A stretch of DNA of 64,000 nucleotides from Xylona heveae TC161 (GCF_001619985.1 NW_017264193.1:625726-689725); one strand, 5' to 3'. Counted from the stretch's first letter, positions 1 to 11,145 are shown. Translations and numbers: made by a program. The notes: generated by a model from the sequence alone, not told the origin.

Positions 1-1691
1 TCCTGACTGCAACACTTTAGAGTATTCGCAATAGCTTTCAATATTCTCGATGCAGTCGAACCATATCACCAGCATTTTTCGTTACGAAATTACACCCTGC
101 AATACCCCTACGCGGTGCACGAGCGCGTGCCGGTCCCGCTGGTTGTCTTGGTCGCCATCGTATGCCCAATTGTCATTATCGCCATTATCACTCTGGTGAT
201 CGACGGTCTTTTCTCACACGACAAATCCATTGCTCCTTCTAATAACGGCAAAAGATTTCTCGGAGGCAAATACCGCTTCAAGGACCGGTTATGGGAATTC
301 AATTGCGGCGTACTCGGCTTGCTCCTCTCCGAAGCCGCGGCCTTCACCATCACCGGCGCATTGAAAAATGCCACTGGCAAACCTCGACCTGACCTCATTG
401 ATCGGTGCAAGCCCAATGTTCAGACTGATCCGCAGCCCTTCGGACTCAGCAACATTACCATCTGCACCCAAACCGACCATGCCATCCTCAAAGACGGCTT
501 CAGGAGCTTTCCCTCCGGCCACAGCAGCTGTACGCAATTCTACCCTAATATCTCCGCCAGGCCAACCCACCTTCCTTTCCGCTTTTAAACCCTTTACTAA
601 TACTAGTCCTCCAAAAAGCTGCTTTCGCCGGTCTGTTCTTCCTATCCCTCTATCTCGCCGGCAAACTCCACGTGCTCGACAACCGCGGCGAAGTGTGGAA
701 GACTCTCATCGTACTCATCCCTACTCTCGGCGCCGCCCTGATCGCCGACTCTCGCATCATGGACGCTCGACACCATCCATTCGACGTCATCACCGGCAGC
801 CTCATCGGTATCGTCGTCGCATGGTGTGCATACCGGCAATACTTCCCTCCTCTCAAGGAGTCATGGCGTAAAGGCCGCGCCTATCCCATTCGCAGTTGGG
901 GCCGGGAACCCGTTCAGCCCGAAGACCCGAACTTTGCATCCCCTCCTGCGACACGATACGATAATGTTGGCGTCGAACCCCTTCGTCCCGCGGTGACCCA
1001 ACCCGCGGACGAAGAACGGCCATACACTTCCTCTACTGCAGTGCCTACAATCACTTCAGACGCGCCCACCGAGCAGAATGTTTTCCGTCAACAGATTCGC
1101 GACTCGCAGCGAAAACGCAACCAAGCTCAGCTTCCCGCAATGGCCCAGCGCATGCCCTCGTCAAATTACTCGCAATCCGTCATTGCGCGGTCTAATACCG
1201 AGTATTCCTCTGTTGCCGGCGGAGGCGGAACAAGTCGTCGCAACCGATTTGTGTCTGACGATTATTCTTCCTCGGAGGATGAAGAGGGCAGTACAAACTG
1301 GGAGGCGTATGAGATGCAGCAACCTCAGAACCCGTTTGCAAAGTATAATATCGGTTCGAACCCGTATGATCCGCGACTCTCCCAGGTGCCGGAACATGAC
1401 GATACGGCGTATCATTCCCAGTCCCAAGCTCCCATCCCGCCGCCTCACTCTTCCTCAGCTGGTGCGGGACTAGGTGCCACTACTGTGCAAGTCTCTTCGC
1501 CGCCGCCGCCAAGATTAGCCTCCCCGCCTTCTGTCCTCCAAGCGCAATCTACTGCCTTTTCGCATCCTCACCCCGGTCCGCTGGACGAAGCGGACATGGC
1601 CGACTTGTCGCAAGCGCATCATGCGAGGACATCATCTGGTGATCAACATTCTCGTGGTGTGCAGCTGGTTGAGACATATGCGCCTCGATAA
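1..1691 (+). CDS. PAP2-family lipid phosphatase (DPP1-type), 5' end outside the window
   Basis: An integral membrane phosphatase expected to remove phosphate from diacylglycerol pyrophosphate, phosphatidate and related lipids. All three PAP2 signature motifs are visible: KNATGKPRP (about 364-390), PSGHSS before the intron, and SRIMDARHHPFDV (about 751-789). An 89-bp intron (530-618, GT..AG) joins GHSS to SAFAGLFFLS and restores the frame through the second half of the phosphatase core. The first exon in the window appears to begin after an AG at 33-34, so upstream exons with the first membrane helices lie outside. After the core comes a long hydrophilic tail of roughly 260 residues rich in Ser, Pro and Gln, with an acidic patch SSSEDEEG; it looks disordered and is longer than in yeast Dpp1. 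The stop is at 1689-1691. The family call is firm; the substrate is inferred. Confidence 0.88.
530..618 (+). other. Intron in the PAP2 phosphatase gene
   Basis: The donor GTACGC and the acceptor AAAAAG flank a stretch that breaks the frame. Removing it joins the GHSS motif to the next conserved helix. Confidence 0.85.
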
Positions 1692-2002
1692 TCAATCAGC
1701 ACAGGAGATCTCTTGGATCACGACTGCAGGAATAGAGCCAGAGATCTGTTTCCATTTCAATGGTTAAACGCGCAATGTATTTAGGAAAGGGACAGGATCG
1801 TGGACAAGTATTGGCATTTAGAGGCGTTCTTTCGAAATCCTGCGATAGGCATTCAAAAATTTAATGTTTTGTCTTTTTTAACAACCAGTAAAATAAATCA
1901 ATTGCAGTGTTGATTAAATCAATAAGGTCTCTCTACGCAAAACAAACACCTCTACCCTTCCCCAATCGATACCACTCCCCCGAAAAGAATTCCAACTATT
2001 GC
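1692..2002. other. Short convergent intergenic region
   Basis: Holds the 3' ends of two convergent genes. It is AT-rich with T runs near 1870-1880; I see no gene. Confidence 0.7.
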
Positions 2003-4411
2003 TTACCTTACCCTGGTTGGTAATATGCCCTCGATTGTCCACCCGTACTGAAGATACCCCGTTCTATCCCAGAAATTACCTCTCGACTTCGTGAATCCGC
2101 GTTTGCTGCTACTACTGCCGCTGTCGCTGACGCTGGAGGGGCTAAGATTTCGACCAGGAAGGCCATCATTGTCCACAATGGGGCTAGCGAAATGGACATG
2201 TTCATCGCCACTGCGGCGGCTACGGCGAGCGTTACGACGTCGTTGAGCGGACACAGCAGAAGTCACAAGAGGTTTTGCATCGTCCGCAAACTCGGCGACT
2301 TCGTTGGCAAAATCAGCTGAGCTACCATCATCCTCTGAAGTCGTGAGAGCCCTGAGCTCCTGAAGAAAGAGCGGGTTGACAGGTTGGTATCCCGATTTAA
2401 AAAAGGCGTTGAAAAATGGACGCCATTGCTGCTGCGAAAGTTGCTCTTGCTCCTCCCTCTCTTCTTCCTCTTGCGCTTCCACATCCTGCATTTCCTCGTC
2501 CGAAAGGTCTATAGGGAGCAGTTGGTCCCCGGAGTCACTTGACATTTCCACGTCCGGGTCATTCGGATCGTAGGCTGAAGACCTCTCGGTTGAAACCGCA
2601 GAAGATTCGTCATCAGACGGGCTTTCGGTATACTGTGGCGCGACCCAACGCGGGCCATAGCGTTGCTCAAATTCGTCTCGAGTATCTGGAATATAAACGT
2701 CACGCTCAAAAAGGTCGTAAATGGTCTGCAAGGGATTATCCCACTGCCGCCACCAGTCTCTGAGATTCCCAGGAACGTCTTCAATTGTCACATCGTCGAG
2801 CTCGCCATCGAATCGCTTCGATAAAAAGAAGAAGAGAAAGATGAAAATATCGTCGTCGCGTTCGACTGTTTGACGATACTCTCTCCAGACACGCCATAGA
2901 TGAGCTGGCATCCCATGCGGTCTCGCATCCTGTGTGGGACCACTACCCGACGACCACGACTCGTGATCTGTACTGCGAATCCACTCATCAAAGTTGCCTT
3001 CAAGCCAAGTATAGGCATCATCGAACCAGAATCCCTCCTCAGCTTCGGGCGGGTCGTTATCCTGTTCCATCGGATAGAGTCGAAATCGCCGGCCCTCAGT
3101 CGTAGATGGGTCTGTCGCCCAGAGAGCGCCCGCAGCGGCAGCACTGGCGCGGCGTTCCCGTGTCTCTTCTTCCTCGGTATCGAGACGGGCTTGGTGGCGT
3201 AATGCCCTTTGCCGGAGTTCGGGCGGAAAGATATACTGCGTGTTCACGTACCGCATGTCAACATTTAGGATGTTGATGAAATCTTCGTAAGCATCATGAT
3301 CCAGTTGTCTCTCGGTTCTGTGATACTCTCTGTTGATATTAGAGCCAGGGACATCGAGTATCATCTTCTTGAGTATAGGTCCTGGATCATGCCGACAAAA
3401 GGGACACGGGAACGAAACTTTTTCGTCAGAGTCCCAGTACCCAAACAGACATTCCGTATGGCCAAAATGTCCACAATGGAGTTCCATGATTAATTCACCG
3501 GGAAGTAATGGTTCCAAGCAAGCACCGGCACAATCAACTCCGCTGAGATGGATTTCGCGCTTGAATCGAACATCCAGTGCCCGGTTAACTGTTTCCCTTT
3601 CGCACCACTGGACAAGAAGATCGGTAATCAGCGGCCGAATCTCGCCCTCGCCGTCGTCGCGGACAAGGAAAAGCTGTTTCCAGGGACGCTTGAAACCATG
3701 TTGCCGTAGCTGCCGTATCCAGAATGAGCTCCGTTCCGCTTCGTTGATGGATTGGATAACTTCAAGCGCATAGTCTTGTCGAGAGAATTCGCTGAGCTTT
3801 ATCCTTTTCCAGATGACACAATCTTCAACATGTGTGCGCTGCATCTTTTGCTCAAAGTAAAATTCCGCTTCGCACAGCTGCAGCAATGGCCGCCACGAGT
3901 CGTACTCCGAAGGAATTTCAGAGATTTGGACCCAACCAAGCGTCTTTCGAAGTTGCACAATTAGTTCTTTGAAAAGTTCCACAAATATCCTATTATCCTC
4001 ATTCACGAGGAGAATATCATAGCCTTTTGGAAGACGCTCCCTTTCGTTTTCACAAAGTCTTCTAGCGAATATGGCGATGGCATCAAGCTTCCCCCGAAGA
4101 TCTAGAATGTCTTGCGTTCTTTCCTGGAGGCGAGGAAGCAACGATCCTCGGTGAAGCAGGCTAAGCCACGACCGAAACCAGTCAAAGGTCAGTTGAAATT
4201 CTGGGAGGTCCAGATTTCGGCCATCTGGGTCAGGAACTAGAGCGAGTTGCGGCTGCTCTGGCCTCAGGAATCTCAGAATCCGGAGTACAACTAGAAATTT
4301 ATTTCGATATTCTGCCTGATCGGCCGTGACCGGATCCTTGAAGAGAAACCTGTATTCATCAGGGTATTTTTGATGAGGAAAAAGATACCACAAATCGATT
4401 ACTGGATCCAT
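2003..4411 (-). CDS. RING-finger protein, probable E3 ubiquitin ligase, about 802 aa
   Basis: A large, mostly hydrophilic protein of one exon. The start is the ATG at 4411 (MDPVIDLWYL); the frame is open further upstream but without an ATG. A RING-H2-like zinc site spans about residues 292-341: CAGAC, then CGHFGHTEC, then CPFC. The second and third parts follow the C-x-H-x2-H-x2-C and C-x2-C spacing. The first pair is C-x3-C, one residue longer than the usual C-x2-C. The N-terminal 290 residues are alpha-helical in character. The C-terminal 300 contain acidic tracts (EEEEREEQEQ) and an RRRNARRSRR basic patch. Possible donors (GTAAGG/GTAAGC) lie immediately before the stop, so an extra short 3' exon is possible. 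I do not recognise an ortholog; ubiquitin ligase activity is inferred from the RING only. Confidence 0.75.
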   Translation of the reverse strand: MDPVIDLWYLFPHQKYPDEYRFLFKDPVTADQAEYRNKFLVVLRILRFLRPEQPQLALVPDPDGRNLDLPEFQLTFDWFRSWLSLLHRGSLLPRLQERTQDILDLRGKLDAIAIFARRLCENERERLPKGYDILLVNEDNRIFVELFKELIVQLRKTLGWVQISEIPSEYDSWRPLLQLCEAEFYFEQKMQRTHVEDCVIWKRIKLSEFSRQDYALEVIQSINEAERSSFWIRQLRQHGFKRPWKQLFLVRDDGEGEIRPLITDLLVQWCERETVNRALDVRFKREIHLSGVDCAGACLEPLLPGELIMELHCGHFGHTECLFGYWDSDEKVSFPCPFCRHDPGPILKKMILDVPGSNINREYHRTERQLDHDAYEDFINILNVDMRYVNTQYIFPPELRQRALRHQARLDTEEEETRERRASAAAAGALWATDPSTTEGRRFRLYPMEQDNDPPEAEEGFWFDDAYTWLEGNFDEWIRSTDHESWSSGSGPTQDARPHGMPAHLWRVWREYRQTVERDDDIFIFLFFFLSKRFDGELDDVTIEDVPGNLRDWWRQWDNPLQTIYDLFERDVYIPDTRDEFEQRYGPRWVAPQYTESPSDDESSAVSTERSSAYDPNDPDVEMSSDSGDQLLPIDLSDEEMQDVEAQEEEEREEQEQLSQQQWRPFFNAFFKSGYQPVNPLFLQELRALTTSEDDGSSADFANEVAEFADDAKPLVTSAVSAQRRRNARRSRRSGDEHVHFASPIVDNDGLPGRNLSPSSVSDSGSSSSKRGFTKSRGNFWDRTGYLQYGWTIEGILPTRVR

Positions 4412-4825
4412 GTTTGCTCCCGTATTCGAAACTGGGCAGTGAAGTGCTTCGTTCAGTCGAAGCTGTTCCCTTGAGAAAAGGTGAGAGGTTGGCGACTCCA
4501 GCAATTATTTTTGTCGAGAAACTCCAACTTCAACCACAGCGAGACTGAAGTGCTTTGAGGGCCACATCCATGTAGCCAATTAGTGGTGAATGACATTGGA
4601 ATCAAACCTGGGCAGGCCCTTGAATTATGACAAAGACAAATCAATCGGGTACGTAGAATTTCTTTGTTCGGGTTACGACTTTCCGAGCTACTTTGGCGAT
4701 TAGCGCTGCCTCGCGAAACAAAGACAGCAGTTAATTCTTCGTCGGCTATTCGAGATGATCTGCTTCATATCTGTCGGTGCAAGCTCCCGGAATGAGCAAA
4801 TTGAATTGGTACGTGTTTTCAACCC
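4412..4825. other. Intergenic region between two minus-strand genes
   Basis: Should contain the promoter of the RING gene and the 3' end of the PIG-S gene. No further gene is visible. Confidence 0.6.
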
Positions 4826-6708
4826 TCAAATCGTTTGCCTTTGCCGCCTTTGGCGCAAAACTCTTTTAAGTTCTTTTAGAGCACCCATTATCAATGGGAC
4901 ACCGACTGGGCCGAGCAAAGGTAAATACACGGCGACTTTGTGTTCATCAGGAAAATAAACCTGACCGACCATGCTTTTCTCGAAAAAGCCTCGCTCTGCT
5001 TCCGCCTCGGCAATTCGCCCATGCTGTAAAGCGCCCCGAAATCTTCCCTCACGAAGGTCATCACAGGCATTATTTAGGTGGGTAATTGTAGACTCGACCG
5101 AGGATGCGACAGTCTCAGGAATCGCAATGGACGGCAGAGCTTGTGTTAAACGAGCTAAAGCGCCAAGTGTTGAGGACGCCGAAAAGATGAGCGACGCGGT
5201 TTGCACTCTTGTCATTGTCAATAGGCGGAGTGGTAGCGATGACGGCGACTGCGGGCTGCCTAAAAGAGAAAGTAGTTGATGAGAGAAGACGGCTAAGGCA
5301 GGGCGCAAATCCTCCTTTGTCAAGTGCTCTGGGATGCGAGGCCGAGAAGTGTTGGCGGTCGGTGGATTCAAGATTGAAACTCCTCCCCATTGTGGAATCA
5401 GCCAACTGCTTGCCCCGTTATTTCCTACCACCAAGGGGGCCTTATCCTCCGCTGGAACGTAGAGGATAAAATTCACAGTAGGGCCTGTGCCTATGCTTGG
5501 ACTGAGCGGCCATTCAGCAGCATTGATGAAGCCGCTCAAGTCTTCTCGGCGTAAGGTCCAAGCTCCCAACTCCGCATCAAATCTTGGCTCTTGTACAGAC
5601 GGGGAAAATGACGCGTATAACTGGACCTGTGTATCGATAGTGAAATTGCTAAGGGGATCTAGAGCCTCGAGCAGAGGTGACAAGTATTCCTCGAGAGCAG
5701 CCTCGATGTCCCATGACGATGGGACAGAATTCGGAGAGAATAATGAGAGCGTGAGGTGATATGTAGGAGAAGATTTGAAAGATCTCGTTGACCGTCTCTC
5801 AATATTGGCGGTAAGATTCGGCGAGAGAGAACGTATCAGTGAAGGTCGCTGCTCACGACTGGTAGCAGAACCGAATTGTGAATGCGGAGAATTGGCCGCA
5901 GAAGCTGGAGCACCAGCTGAAATCCCACTGTTTGCGGAAAGCATATATGCAATCGTTGCTTGTTCCTCCGCAAATATATTCTGCAGAGTATCGGCAATGA
6001 AACTGGCCAAAGGAGAAGAAGAAGAGGAGGTTGGAGGAATCTGATTATTCGTATAGTAAACATCAAGGGTAGGGGAGTCCGGCTGCAATTCTGCACGAGG
6101 CGAAGATCCTGCTTCTCCTTGAAGCAGCCGAATAAGCAGCGCAACATCCCCTTCACCTTCGTTGGTCGTTTGAGAATCATTCTCTGTTAAGTTGTCCGAG
6201 TCACTGGCTGGCGGCGATGATAAAGAATCTTGAGTCAAGGATAGGCGTAGATGATGCGCAGAAAATTCATTGAGATCATCAAGAGCATGCTGTGTCGTTC
6301 GTAGCAGGTGTTGCGCATCTGCTTCCGCCAGAGAAGGCGTTTCAATCAGTATCTGGAGGGGAAAGACAGGTCTGCAAGCCTGCGCGCCTGGTTGTTAGTG
6401 ACTAATAATTCTTGAAGATTTGTCAATTCATGATGGGAGAGATGAACCTTTCCATCCGCCCATTCCATCATCTCTTGCAAGGGCAAGTCTGCTCGGTATA
6501 TGCTCGTTGTAATCCACCATGTGGGCAACCCTAGAAAAATTACCACCGCCCAAAAAGAGAGAATGACAAAGGCACGTAATCGAACGCTCTCTGCTTTCTC
6601 GGGCGGAGGCGTCTTCTTCGCAAATGCAATGCTTTTTAGAGTTTTGGGCGTCCCATTCTCTTCTTGCGGCGTCGCTGTAGGCGGTTCATTCTCCTTGACC
6701 GACGCCAT
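4826..6708 (-). CDS. GPI17: GPI transamidase subunit PIG-S / Gpi17, about 604 aa
   Basis: A subunit of the ER GPI transamidase, which replaces the C-terminal signal of precursor proteins with a GPI anchor. Exon 1 is 6708-6448 (87 codons, start ATG at 6708) and exon 2 is 6379-4826. A 68-bp intron (6447-6380) has a weak donor GTTCAT but a good CTAAC branch region. Joining gives WADGK|ACRPVFPL, the expected PIG-S N-terminal sequence. The N-terminal membrane helix is at about residues 46-66 (ILSFWAVVIFLGLPTWW). A C-terminal helix follows the conserved DEHKVAVYLPLLGPVGVPL stretch. This two-helix, large-lumenal-loop layout and the length match fungal PIG-S. It is divergently arranged with a very-long-chain acyl-CoA synthetase gene 643 bp away. 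Confidence 0.92.
6380..6447 (-). other. Intron in the PIG-S gene (weak donor)
   Basis: Read on the minus strand it begins GTTCAT and ends GCGCAG, with CACTAAC before the acceptor. Exon 1 is an exact multiple of three, and the joined protein matches the family, so the join is likely despite the poor donor. Confidence 0.75.
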
Positions 6709-7351
6709 GTTGACTCTAAACAGCTACTAACACGATCAAACAAGGACCAATTGATTAGAGCTCCCCACGCAATGCTTGCAAAGTAATATAAATGGGCATC
6801 CAATAGATATTGTCTGCTTTAGTAGTTGAATCTGAGTTCATGCATGCCCGAAGATTGTTCGGGCTCTCTCAGGGGAGTTGGGATATTGAATTGGCTTGAG
6901 TGGCCTTACTGCACCTAACTGCTGCTTACCGCAACAAGAACATATATTAGTCAGGTGACCGCGCGACAAAACGCGTCTTTCTCTGAGTCTCAGCCCGTGG
7001 GTCTCAGAAGTTCAAATGTGCATGACTATGCGTTAACCAAAAGATGATGCCGCATGCAAATGCAATTCCACGGCCTTCGTAAGCAACGGCAGGCCTGTCC
7101 AAATGTTCTGTTCATTTGCCTGGGGATTACCACCTCTGATGCTGCGCTTGAGAATCGACGCGACTCATTACAGTATCGGTCTCGGCTAATATTGTCTCCG
7201 ACAACCGAGGAGAATTACCGCAAAACAACGCCATGACGAAACAGGTGATACTGCGACTCCATGTGTTATTTGACCCTCTGATACTTTTCCCCGTTGATTG
7301 CATCGCTATTTAGTATCAATGGATACTTGATTTAGTAGGATATAGCAGACA
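6709..7351. promoter_or_regulatory. Shared divergent promoter region of PIG-S and the acyl-CoA synthetase gene
   Basis: A 643-bp gap with start codons pointing away at both ends, so it must hold both promoters. A CCGAGG hexamer lies at 7205-7210. No gene is visible. Confidence 0.65.
7205..7210 (+). promoter_or_regulatory. CCGAGG: candidate FarA/FarB fatty-acid response site
   Basis: The hexamer CCGAGG (reverse complement CCTCGG) lies 142 bp upstream of the acyl-CoA synthetase ATG. CCTCGG is the known core of FarA/FarB sites in Aspergillus fatty-acid genes. A six-base match occurs often by chance, so only its location makes it plausible. Confidence 0.35.
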
Positions 7352-9526
7352 ATGCCAGGTTTGTTTCAATGCTAAATGTGGATGGATTCTTATCTGTGCT
7401 AACTTCTCACAGTTCCTCTTGCCCTTGCTGCACCGGCAGCTGCGGCATTCCTGGCATATCTAAATGCTCGTATTGGCTTGAGCTACGACCTGGTGCTTAT
7501 CTCCTCTTTCCTCCGAGGAACATTGCGATGGCGTCTTGCGGAGCTTCAGAACCGTGTAAACTTGTTTTACCTTCTTGAACGCCACGCTCTCTCTCGACGT
7601 TCTGCAAATAAGACTTTCTTCTGCTTTGAAGGCCGCGAATGGACATACAAGGAGACGTACGAGATCACATTAAAGTATGGGACATGGCTGAAAAATAAAC
7701 ATGGCATAAAGCCTCGAGAGATTGTGGCCATGGACTTTATGAACTCGCCCGAATTTATCTTCCTTTGGCTGGGACTGTGGAGTATTGGCGCACAACCCGC
7801 GTTCATCAACTACAATCTCGGCGGCCAGCCGCTCCTACACTGCGTCAGAACATCGACGGCACGATTGCTACTGGTGGATGAAAATGTCCGAGAAAAAATC
7901 ACCCCAAATGTTCTTGATGAACTCTCTTCGCCCTCCTTTCGTGAGAACGGCGGCCCAACCGAGGTGGCCTTCTTTGACGCTGCGGCGATCTCGGAAATTG
8001 AGAGCACACAGGGAATCAGAGTGCCTGACGAGGCTCGTGAGTGGGCAAAACCAGAGGATATGGCTATTTTAATATATACCAGCGGCACCACTGGATTACC
8101 GAAGCCCGCTGTGGTAGGATGGTACAAGCTAATTCTGGGAGGCACATTTTGCTCTCTATGGACAACCGTACGAGCAGATGATAGAATATACACAGTATGT
8201 CCTGTCGATACAGTTACTCTTCCTCCTGTTCTTCTTCTTTTGCTTTTTCGTCTTGGCATGGTCAACTGACAATTCTCTCTAGTGCATGCCTCTGTACCAT
8301 TCCTCAGCCGTCGTGCTGGGCTTCGGCACAACCCTCCACGCCGGCACCTCCATTTGCATTGGCCGCAAATTCTCTACCAGGACGTTTTGGAAGGAAGTGC
8401 GACAGTCAAACTCCACCGTCATACAGTACGTTGGTGAAACGTGCCGATATCTCCTTGCTGCGCCTCCCGAGATTGATCCCGAAACTGGCGAATGCCTGGA
8501 CTCGAAAAATAATGTTCGATTAGCATTTGGCAACGGTCTGCGCCCTGACGTCTGGGAGAAATTCAAGACCCGGTTCGGTATAGATGCCATTGGAGAATTC
8601 TATGCCGCGACTGAAGGCATGTCTGGCGCATGGAACCTGTCCCGAAACGACTTCACCCGCGGCGCAATTGGGCGCAACGGCCTCTTGGCTCTGATGCTTC
8701 TGGGATATACCGTGACAGTAGTCAAAATAGACTGGGAGACGGAGCAGCCTTGGCGAGACCCCAAAACCGGTCTGTGCCGGAAAGCCGACACGAACGAGCC
8801 CGGAGAGCTACTCTACTATGTCAAAGCGAAGCAGATTGGCAAGACATACCAGGGCTACTTCAACGACACCAAAGCCAGCAATAGCAAGATTTTACGCAAC
8901 GTCCTGAACGAAGGCGATGCGTGGTTCCGCACGGGTGATGTCGTCAGATGGGATGCCGAAGGACGATGGTACTTTCACGATCGAATAGGGGATACATTCC
9001 GATGGAAGAGCGAAAACGTTTCAACTACCGTACGTTACAGTTCTCCTTTAGACCAGCCTTATCGTTTATCATTAATCATTTATCATTTAATTCCCATCTT
9101 ACCATTCCCTCCTCTTTCGCCTCACGCTAACCCCTTCATTTATAGGAAGTCTCCGCTCTCCTAGGCCACCACCCATCTGTCCTCGAAGCCAGCGTCTACG
9201 GCGTCGCTCTCCCCAACCACGACGGCCGAGCAGGCTGCGCGGCTCTCGTCCTCTCCGAACCGCCGTCCCCCAAACTCCTCTCGTCGCTCGCTGAACATAA
9301 TCTCTCCTCTCTCCCGCGCTATGCCGTTCCTCTCTTCCTCCGCATCACATCTTCAATCCAAACTACCGGCACGAATAAACATCAAAAGCACGTCTTGCGT
9401 AAAGTTGGTGTCGATCCCGCAAATGTTCCGTCTACTGATCAACTCTACTGGCTTCGCGATGGGACGTATGTTCCTTTTGGCGCGCGGCAGTGGAAGGAGA
9501 TCAGTGGAGGCGCGGTCAAGCTGTGA
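7352..9526 (+). CDS. Fat1-type very-long-chain acyl-CoA synthetase / fatty acid transporter, 638 aa
   Basis: An AMP-forming enzyme that couples (very) long-chain fatty acids to CoA, and in yeast Fat1 also aids uptake. The exons are 7352-7358, 7413-8194, 8283-9029 and 9146-9526; together they form a clean 639-codon frame. The first coding exon is only 7 nt (ATGCCAG) and reads MPVPLALAAPAAAAFL after splicing, giving a hydrophobic N-terminus. The AMP-binding loop YTSGTTGLPKPAV is near residue 230. The FATP/VLACS region GDTFRWKSENVSTTEV spans the last intron. The protein ends in VKL, close to the IKL of yeast Fat1 and to a weak type 1 peroxisomal signal. Length and motifs fit the Fat1/FATP family. 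Fungi carry several paralogs, so I give no symbol. Confidence 0.92.
7359..7412 (+). other. Intron 1 of the acyl-CoA synthetase gene
   Basis: The donor GTTTGT follows a 7-nt coding exon; the acceptor is CACAG. The splice joins ATGCCAG to TTCCTCTT and opens the conserved N-terminal frame. Confidence 0.8.
8195..8282 (+). other. Intron 2 of the acyl-CoA synthetase gene
   Basis: GTATGT..CTAG, 88 bp. It contains an in-frame stop. Removal joins DRIYT to CMPLYHSSA, an acyl-CoA synthetase motif. Confidence 0.9.
9030..9145 (+). other. Intron 3 of the acyl-CoA synthetase gene
   Basis: GTACGT..TATAG, 116 bp. Removal joins SENVSTT to EVSALLGHH inside the C-terminal motif of the family. Confidence 0.9.
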
Positions 9527-11145
9527 TCATGACCGCTTCCATCCCTTTACTCTTCCATTTCTTCACCGCCTTTGTATAATCAAGAAGCCCTCGGTTAACC
9601 TGATTTAATCCGATCTCCCTAGCGTTAAGTACTCAAGGGCATATTACGGGTTGTATTCACCATGTGTTCATCCAGCGCAATCTATAGATTTATTTTTGAT
9701 AGATGACATACCACTTTCATAATTTTCTTTTTTCTCTCTTTTTATTTATAGGGCACAAACTAATTTTGAGCGTACAAACTACATATTAGACTGCATAGAC
9801 TTCTGAAACCATAGACATGAGACAATTACTTAATATCACCGACTTACTTTTGCTACCTACCTACCTATGTAGTATCTAGTATCACTGATTCAACACAAGA
9901 ACCCCTCTAGTAGTCTCCTGCTAAAAACCTTTCTCGGGAACGTTGGATTCGACGAAAAGAACTTCTCCTTCATGCGGACTAAAGGCTACGTAGCATTAGA
10001 TTCCTTGGTGCGAAGTTATCGAAAAGTAAATTGTCGGAGTCAACAGGCTGGCAAAGGGGAAAAGAGTATTGTATTGACGTTTGGGTGGTCTACCTAAAGT
10101 TAAGTGGTAGGCCAGGGGGAAACGGGAGAGAGAAAAACAAATAAACGGGGTAGAGCATTTTATTGAGTTTTACTGGGAACTGGGAGCGGGGGGAAGTTTG
10201 CAAGAGACTGGGAGACGAGAGACATAAGAAATGGACAAAGACAAAGTTGAAGGGGAGGCAAAGGAAGGGAAAAAAGGAACTGGGAAGGAAATGTGCTTGT
10301 TGAATGTTTTACGTGAGAAAATAACGCGAGGGAGAAAAAAAGGAAGATGAGAGAACATGGAGTCGTGAGATGGACTAGAACAAAGACATGGAAAGGCAAG
10401 GTGAAGTGAGGAGAAAGAAACGTGTGATAAAGAAATAAGAAAAGAAAAATGACAAGTTGAATGAGAATACATATGCAAGAAACGGGACATGTGTAAATGT
10501 GCAGCTGTTCTTGAATTTGGATTTCTTTGACAAATAGACACTCATCGGAAAGGACAAAGGATGAATGACGACAGCAAACTAGACTAGGCTGGCCTGTGCA
10601 AGAAAACCTTGACAATGTTCAACATGACCCAATCTTAGTATCCTGATGTGTAGTATGTATCAAATTGTAGAATCTATTGCCTGAGAGTAGCTTGACAGGC
10701 TATCACTGACAGCTTGAGTGGTGCATTGCGGATAGTTTGTTAACGGGTTGCCCGGTTGAGTAACCAAACTCAACAAAGATGAACAGGCACCAATGGTACA
10801 TTAGACAATTGAAAATTTCCAAGTACTTTCTGCTGCGAACAAGAATCGTCAAATGATGTGATAGGCCGGTTGTTGGCCAAACATGAGTTGGCAGCATGCA
10901 TGAAGATTCTGGAAGTTTTCAACGCTCAAATTTCAGACCAGAACGCAAGAACCATGTTGATGTCGAATCAGAGCAGATCAAACAAGGCCAGTGCTGAATG
11001 ACCTGTTGAGTAGTTGCAGAAAAATGGACGAACAAAACAAGACATCGCTCGTGAACGTGGTATCAAATCTCATTGATTCGTAAACTCGTTTCGCATAAAT
11101 CTTCCAGGTCATCGACGCTTCCAAGAGGATCTGCTCATGCAGTAT
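9527..11145. other. Convergent intergenic region, about 1.6 kb
   Basis: Lies between two convergent 3' ends. It is purine-biased on the plus strand from about 10030 to 10470 and holds a short CTAC repeat near 9853. Open frames on the minus strand here are low-complexity, Phe/Ser/Leu-rich readings of this bias and not convincing genes. Confidence 0.6.
9853..9867. repeat. Short (CTAC)n microsatellite
   Basis: Three to four CTAC units. Similar CCTA-type repeats occur in several other gaps of this window. Confidence 0.7.

Noticed and set aside
4412-4504. In-frame N-terminal extension of the RING protein
   Set aside because: It would start at a TTG; the first ATG in frame is at 4411.
10160-10615. 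151-codon minus-strand frame rich in Phe, Ser and Leu
   Set aside because: Its composition follows the purine/pyrimidine bias of the DNA; two overlapping frames show the same bias.
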